Of a DNA stretch of 64,000 nt, positions 59,472-64,000 are shown one piece after another. The stretch is from contig CAWAKB010000005.1 of the NCBI GenBank assembly GCA_963782555.1, forward strand, positions 930,001 to 994,000. The letters run 5' to 3'. Each line of letters opens with the position of its first letter. The stretch's first letter is position 1. The notes beneath the pieces were generated by a model. It saw only the letters and a list, made by a program, of their open reading frames with translations, was not told where the DNA came from and made no database searches. This DNA comes from Hyphomicrobium_A sp963782555. GTDB lineage: Bacteria; Pseudomonadota; Alphaproteobacteria; Rhizobiales; Hyphomicrobiaceae. The translations under genes and the position numbers were made by a program.

Positions 59472-62123
59472 ATGAAGCCTGAGACGCCCCGCCCCATCCA
59501 TCTCAAGGACTACCGGCCGCCCGCGTACCTGATCGACAAGGTCGACCTCGACGTCTCCCTCGATGCAACCCGCACACGCGTGCACGCGCGTCTGGCCGTG
59601 CGTCCCAACCCCCACGCGAATGGGCGTCCAGAGCCGCTGCGACTCGACGGCGAGCACATCGAGCTCGACGAGATCAAGCTCGACCGCAAACCACTTTCCA
59701 AAAAGGACTACAAGCTCACCGACACGTCGCTGACGCTCACCAAGACGCCGGCGACGCCCTTCACGCTCGAGATCACGACCTTCGTCAATCCGGAGGCCAA
59801 CAAGGCACTGCAGGGGCTTTACCGCACCAACAACGTCTACTGCACCCAGTGCGAGGCCGAGGGCTTCCGCCGCATCACCTACTTCCTCGACCGCCCGGAC
59901 GTGCTTGCGACCTACACGGTGCGCATCGAGGCGGACCCGCGCGAAGCGCCCATACTGCTTTCCAACGGCAATCTGTTGGAGCGCGGCACGCTCGCCGGCG
60001 GCAAGCGTCATTACGCGGTGTGGCGCGATCCCTTCCCCAAGCCGTCCTATCTCTTCGCGCTGGTCGGCGGGGATCTCGCGCCCATCGCCTCCACCTTCCG
60101 CACCATGTCGGGGCGCAAGGTCGACCTGGCGATCTATGTGGAGCACGGCAAGGAGGCGCGCGCCGCCTGGGCGATGGATTCACTTAAGCGCGCCATGCGG
60201 TGGGACGAGGAGCGGTTCGGGCGCGAATACGATCTCGACGTGTTCAACATCGTCGCCGTCTCCGACTTCAACATGGGCGCGATGGAGAACAAGGGCCTCA
60301 ACGTCTTTAATGATCGGCTCATCCTCGCCTCGCCCGACACCGCCACCGACACCATCTTCGAGGCGATCGAGAGCGTGGTCGCGCACGAGTACTTCCACAA
60401 CTGGACCGGCAATCGCATCACCTGCCGCGACTGGTTCCAGCTCTGCCTCAAGGAAGGCCTGACCGTTTTCCGCGACCAGGAGTTCTCCGGCGACGAGCGC
60501 TCGGCAACCGTGCAGCGCATCATCGACGTGCGCCAGCTCAAGACGCACCAGTTCGCCGAGGACGCAGGGCCCCTGGCACATCCCGTGCGGCCCGAGACCT
60601 ACATCGAGATCAACAACTTCTACACGCCGACCGTCTACGAGAAGGGCGCCGAGGTCGTGCGCATGCTGCAGACGCTGCTGGGGCGCGAATTGTTCCGCAA
60701 AGGCATGGACCTCTATTTCGAGCGCCACGACGGCGAGGCGGCGACCGTCGAGCAGTTCGTGCGCTGCTTCGAGGACGCGTCCGGCGCCGACCTCACCCAG
60801 TTCCGGCTCTGGTACGCCCAGGCCGGCACGCCAGAGGTCGTGTGCGCGCTGCGCTACGACAAGGCCAAGAAGCAGGCCGAGCTCGAGGTGGAGCAGGTGC
60901 TGCCGTCGACACCGGGCCAGACGCACAAGAAGCCCATGCACATCCCCTTGAAGCTCGGGCTTCTGGGCGCCAACGGCCACGATGTGACGGTGAAGCTCGA
61001 CAGCGGCGAGGAGCCGCCCGACGGCACGCTGTCCGTCACCAAGCGCAAGCAGACGTTCCGCTTTGTCGACGTTCCCTCGCGCCCGGTGCCCTCGCTGCTG
61101 CGCGCCTTCTCCGCCCCCGTCAACGTCACGATCGATCTCTCCGATCGCGACGTCGAGCTCTTGATGGCGAACGACAGCGACCTCTTCAATCGCTGGCAGG
61201 CCGCCAACAGCTTCGCCATGCGCACGCTCACCGAGATTGTCCGCTCACTCGCGCAGGGCAAGAGCGCCGCACGCGGCACGCGCTACGCCAAAGCGCTCGG
61301 CGCCACCGTGCTCAGCGACGAGCTGGAGCCCGCCTACCGCGCCGAGCTCCTGAAGCTGCCGACGCAGGCCGACGTCGCCCGCGTGATCGGCAAGAACGTC
61401 GACCCCGGGCTCATCCACCGCGCGCATCGAAAACTCTCGGGGCTCATCGGCCGCACGCTGGGTGGGCAGCTGGAGGATCTCTATGCCGCCATGGCCGACG
61501 AAGGCCCGTTCTCTCCGGATGCGACAAGCGCGGGGCGGCGCGCTTTGCGCAATGCCGCACTGACGCTGCTCACCGCGCGCGGCACCGAGCGCGACCGGAC
61601 ACGCCTGTCAAAGCACTACTTCAAGGCCACCAACATGACGGACAGGGCGCAGGCGCTGTTCCTCTTGGCGGCCTACGGCGGCAAGGACGGCGATCGCGCG
61701 CTCGCCGACTTCCACGACCACTGGAAGGCAGATCACGTCGTCATCGACGCCTGGTTTGCGGCCCAGGCGCAGTCGCCGCAAGCCGGCACCCTAAAACGGG
61801 TCGAAGCCCTGACCCACCATCCGCTGTTCTCGTTGACCGCGCCCAACAAGGTGCGCGCCCTCGTCGGCACCTTCGCCGCCGCCAACCCGGTGCAGTTCAA
61901 CCGGCCGGACGGGGCCGGCTATACTTTTATCGCCAACCACGTCTTGGCACTCGACCGTCTCAACCCGCAGATCGCGGCCCGCATGCTCGGCGCCTTCCGC
62001 AGCTGGCGGGCGCTGGAGTTGGGGCGGCGGGGTTGGGCACGCAAGGCGCTGCAACGCGTCGCCAAGGCCAAAAATCTATCGTCCGACGTACAAGAAATCG
62101 TCTCCAAGATGCTCGAAGCGTAA
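59472..62123 (+). CDS. pepN: Aminopeptidase N (M1 family)
   Basis: The 883-residue product is a full-length bacterial PepN. The exopeptidase motif GAMEN is at about residues 269-273. The zinc site HEYFHNWTGNRITCRDW has ligands H305 and H309, catalytic E306, and third ligand E328 in LKEGLTVFRDQEF. The substrate tyrosine lies in the following NNFYTPTVYEKGAEV region. The C-terminal helical domain continues to VQEIVSKMLEA. It removes N-terminal residues from cytosolic peptides. The frame also offers a GTG three codons earlier at 59463. Confidence 0.96.
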   Translation: MKPETPRPIHLKDYRPPAYLIDKVDLDVSLDATRTRVHARLAVRPNPHANGRPEPLRLDGEHIELDEIKLDRKPLSKKDYKLTDTSLTLTKTPATPFTLEITTFVNPEANKALQGLYRTNNVYCTQCEAEGFRRITYFLDRPDVLATYTVRIEADPREAPILLSNGNLLERGTLAGGKRHYAVWRDPFPKPSYLFALVGGDLAPIASTFRTMSGRKVDLAIYVEHGKEARAAWAMDSLKRAMRWDEERFGREYDLDVFNIVAVSDFNMGAMENKGLNVFNDRLILASPDTATDTIFEAIESVVAHEYFHNWTGNRITCRDWFQLCLKEGLTVFRDQEFSGDERSATVQRIIDVRQLKTHQFAEDAGPLAHPVRPETYIEINNFYTPTVYEKGAEVVRMLQTLLGRELFRKGMDLYFERHDGEAATVEQFVRCFEDASGADLTQFRLWYAQAGTPEVVCALRYDKAKKQAELEVEQVLPSTPGQTHKKPMHIPLKLGLLGANGHDVTVKLDSGEEPPDGTLSVTKRKQTFRFVDVPSRPVPSLLRAFSAPVNVTIDLSDRDVELLMANDSDLFNRWQAANSFAMRTLTEIVRSLAQGKSAARGTRYAKALGATVLSDELEPAYRAELLKLPTQADVARVIGKNVDPGLIHRAHRKLSGLIGRTLGGQLEDLYAAMADEGPFSPDATSAGRRALRNAALTLLTARGTERDRTRLSKHYFKATNMTDRAQALFLLAAYGGKDGDRALADFHDHWKADHVVIDAWFAAQAQSPQAGTLKRVEALTHHPLFSLTAPNKVRALVGTFAAANPVQFNRPDGAGYTFIANHVLALDRLNPQIAARMLGAFRSWRALELGRRGWARKALQRVAKAKNLSSDVQEIVSKMLEA

Positions 62124-62261
62124 CGCTGAAAAATTTATTGTCCTGATGGGCTTATTCGTGCTCGACAGCCGATTTGCGATAGTGTGAACTTAATAAGTGA
62201 TTTGGGGTGGCGGGCTCGTCCGAGTCCGAGTGGCATTCACATAAAATTCGGGGAGAAAAGC

Positions 62262-63404
62262 ATGGCGTGGACAACGTCCGCCAGCCTGCGCGCGCGGCCT
62301 TTTGCCTGGGAGCTGGCCGCTGCCCAGAAGACGGCTCGGTTCCACTTCGCCGTTCTGCGCCGGTCGCTGCTGCGATCACACCCGGCATTCGCCTTTGCGC
62401 TTCCCCTCGGCGCTCTCGGACTGCTGACGCCCCTGCTCCCGCAAAGCCTGACATCCGGCCTCCTTCTCTCCTCCGGCGCCTTGCTCGCCCTGCTCGGCGC
62501 TCACGCCGTTCGCACCAAACGCGCCGCGGGGTTCGCCCGCTCCAACCTTAAGGACAAGATCAACGGGGCCATTGCGACCGCGGCCCACTCCCCCCGTCCC
62601 GGCGCCTTCAAGATGTCTGAAATCGCGCTCGAGCGCATGTCGCAGCGCGCTTGCGTGCAGCCCCGCGCGCTTGCCAAACGGGCCCGCTTGGGACCCGAGC
62701 GCGACCGCACCTGGTCGGAGCTGATGGCCCGCGTCAACCACGACCTGCGCACGCCGCTCAACGCTGTGATTGGATTTTCCGAGCTGATGGTGCTCGAGCT
62801 CTTCGGTCCGCTCGGCGACGAGCGCTATCAGGACTACGCCCAGCACATCCGCGACAGCGCCACCGATCTGTTGAAATCGGCCGAGGACACGCTGGCCCTG
62901 ACCGCGCTCACCGCCGATCCCAGCCGCCGCGAGGAGACCTCGGCCTGCGACCTGGAGCATTCGGCCGACGATGCCTGGGCCTTCGTCCGTCGCAAGGCCG
63001 CCGCCCGTGGCATCACCTTCATGGCTTGTTTGCCGCCCGGCTTGGAAGTGCTGGGCGAGCCCCGCACGCTGCGCCAGATCCTCGTCAACCTGTTGTCCGA
63101 AGCCGTGGCGCGCGCGGCCCACGGCGAGCACGTGCTGCTGTCTGCCGACATCGACGGCGAGCTGGTCGAGCTTGCCGTATCGGTCTCCAAGGAGCGGGCG
63201 GCGCCGGCCCGCCGGGACGGCTCGCTGGCGATCTGCCTGGCGCGCACGCTGCTCGAGATGCAGGGAACGTCGCTGCTGGAGGTCGTCTCTTCGATTCAGG
63301 GCTGGCGCGCGGTGACCGTGCTCGACCGCGCGGTGCAGCCCGACTTTTTCTCAGAGCGTCCCGCTGCTGCTGCGCGTGAAGGCGGCGTGGCTCTGGTCGG
63401 CTAG
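62262..63404 (+). CDS. Histidine kinase with degenerate ATPase domain
   Basis: The 380-residue product starts at 62262 with GGGGAG seven bases upstream. Two membrane helices lie at about residues 43-85. A basic linker leads to a HisKA dimerisation domain with the H box RVNHDLRTPLNAVIGFSELM and GDERYQDYAQHIRDS, very like PleC/DivJ-type kinases. The ATPase-like region keeps an N-box remnant (LRQILVNLLSEAVARA), but the DxGxG (G1) and GxGxG (G2) boxes are absent; instead it reads VELAVSVSKERAAPARRDGS. It is likely unable to autophosphorylate and could serve as a histidine phosphotransferase or a dominant modulator. Confidence 0.85.
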   Translation: MAWTTSASLRARPFAWELAAAQKTARFHFAVLRRSLLRSHPAFAFALPLGALGLLTPLLPQSLTSGLLLSSGALLALLGAHAVRTKRAAGFARSNLKDKINGAIATAAHSPRPGAFKMSEIALERMSQRACVQPRALAKRARLGPERDRTWSELMARVNHDLRTPLNAVIGFSELMVLELFGPLGDERYQDYAQHIRDSATDLLKSAEDTLALTALTADPSRREETSACDLEHSADDAWAFVRRKAAARGITFMACLPPGLEVLGEPRTLRQILVNLLSEAVARAAHGEHVLLSADIDGELVELAVSVSKERAAPARRDGSLAICLARTLLEMQGTSLLEVVSSIQGWRAVTVLDRAVQPDFFSERPAAAAREGGVALVG

Positions 63405-63411
63405 TCTCGCC

Positions 63412-63930
63412 TCAATTGGGCGGAGGCGGCGGAGCATCCTCGTCGTGGTGGTGCCTGTGCGCCCGGCGCTTCTCGAACCAATTGTGCAACTGACGCCGCT
63501 CGTCGGGCGTGAGCGAGGCCGCCATCTCGGCAAAGAGCGTCATGCGCGCGCGCTTTTCCTTCTCGTCGGCATCGACGGCACGCGAGAGAGCCGCCTTGAA
63601 CTTCTCCACGTCGAACGGCTCCGTCATGAGCACGCCGCGGGCGGCATCGCGTGCCTCTTGCTCCTCTTTGCGCAACGGGTCGAGGACGGCCCGATTGCTC
63701 TCGAGCTTTTGGCGAATGATCTCGCTGCGCTCCGGCGGCAGCGTGCGCGCAAAACCGGAAAGTCCGGCGCCCTTGAACCCATGGCCGTGCCAGCCGTGAT
63801 GCCGCCCAACGAAGAGCGTTCCCGCCACCGCGCCGATGATCAGCACGTTGAGGGCCAGCGACGCCATCAGCGCAACACGCAGACTGACGCCCGCAAAGCG
63901 GCTCGGAGTTTCACCGTTGTCGCTCGTCAT
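63412..63930 (-). CDS. Periplasmic heavy-metal sensor-like protein (CnrR/Spy-type)
   Basis: The 172-residue product has one N-terminal membrane helix (VALMASLALNVLIIGAVAGT), a His/Gly-rich stretch (GRHHGWHGHGFKGAG), then long helices with an LxxxR/E pattern (LPPERSEIIRQKLESNRAVL and SLTPDERRQLHNWFEKRRAH). It ends with a His-rich, Pro-rich tail. This is the layout of the periplasmic metal-sensor/resistance family (CnrR-, CpxP- and Spy-like), which binds metals or misfolded proteins. Its ATG overlaps the stop of the upstream minus-strand gene, so it is in an operon that continues beyond the window. Confidence 0.82.
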   Translation of the reverse strand: MTSDNGETPSRFAGVSLRVALMASLALNVLIIGAVAGTLFVGRHHGWHGHGFKGAGLSGFARTLPPERSEIIRQKLESNRAVLDPLRKEEQEARDAARGVLMTEPFDVEKFKAALSRAVDADEKEKRARMTLFAEMAASLTPDERRQLHNWFEKRRAHRHHHDEDAPPPPPN

Positions 63931-64000
63931 AGGAGGTCCTCATCGCTCATGGCGAGGATCTCCTCGCCCAGCGCCAGCTGAGGACTATCGCTGGCGGTGG
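63927..64000 (-). CDS. C-terminal end of an unidentified protein
   Basis: The last 24 codons of a minus-strand gene are visible, ending SPQLALGEEILAMSDEDLL and a TGA that overlaps the next ATG by four bases. In comparable operons such a gene is often a sigma or anti-sigma factor, but the fragment is too short to tell. Confidence 0.55.
   Translation of the reverse strand, partial: TASDSPQLALGEEILAMSDEDLL

Overview
The window looks like a chromosomal segment of a GC-rich alphaproteobacterium, most likely order Hyphomicrobiales. This is an inference from gene content: an alpha-type ornithine/lysine decarboxylase, two TIGR02281 aspartic proteases, a DUF1289 protein, a PleC/DivJ-like kinase and a dusA gene with an island at its 5' end. 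No rRNA, CRISPR array or replication origin is visible. One tRNA (Val-CAC) is present.

Layout. Bases 1-19.5 kb are ordinary core DNA: tRNA-Val; an ornithine/lysine decarboxylase with a structured leader; a TPP-dependent enzyme and a 2-oxoglutarate oxygenase, each broken by one inserted base; a 3-hydroxyisobutyrate-dehydrogenase-like enzyme; YjbQ; a MAPEG protein; an Lrp/AsnC regulator; a uracil-DNA glycosylase; an MBL hydrolase; a GST; a membrane histidine kinase; two periplasmic aspartic proteases; phosphomannomutase; a CHASE2 protein; TauE/SafE; and DusA. Bases 55.4-64 kb return to core style: a broken HicAB pair, aminotransferase debris, GST, haloacid dehalogenase, a single-domain response regulator, aminopeptidase N, a degenerate kinase and a periplasmic metal-sensor-like protein.

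Between them, about 19.5-55.4 kb is an accessory island. It starts with a truncated tyrosine integrase next to dusA and ends with a second copy of an integrase N-terminus. Inside are a type I secretion exporter (ABC permease plus HlyD adaptor) and four large putative exported proteins. All four end in the same FG-GAP cassette of 48-residue DILWRN repeats, but their N-terminal parts differ: cadherin-like tandem repeats plus a DUF1906 glycoside-hydrolase-like domain (twice), a CAP/RTX/FG-GAP/beta-propeller giant, and an ELWGDT-like propeller. A glycan cluster lies between them: glycosyltransferases, an MsbA-like flippase, an FkbM methyltransferase, a sulfotransferase and a SAM methyltransferase. 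A plausible reading is a secreted or surface-exoprotein locus with associated polysaccharide synthesis. No outer-membrane TolC partner is seen.

A caution dominates the island. Almost every gene in it is interrupted by single-base insertions or deletions while substitutions are few; near-identical repeats differ mainly by indels. This fits uncorrected long-read sequencing error at least as well as pseudogene decay. Coordinates of broken genes are therefore given as whole spans, with the frameshifts described.
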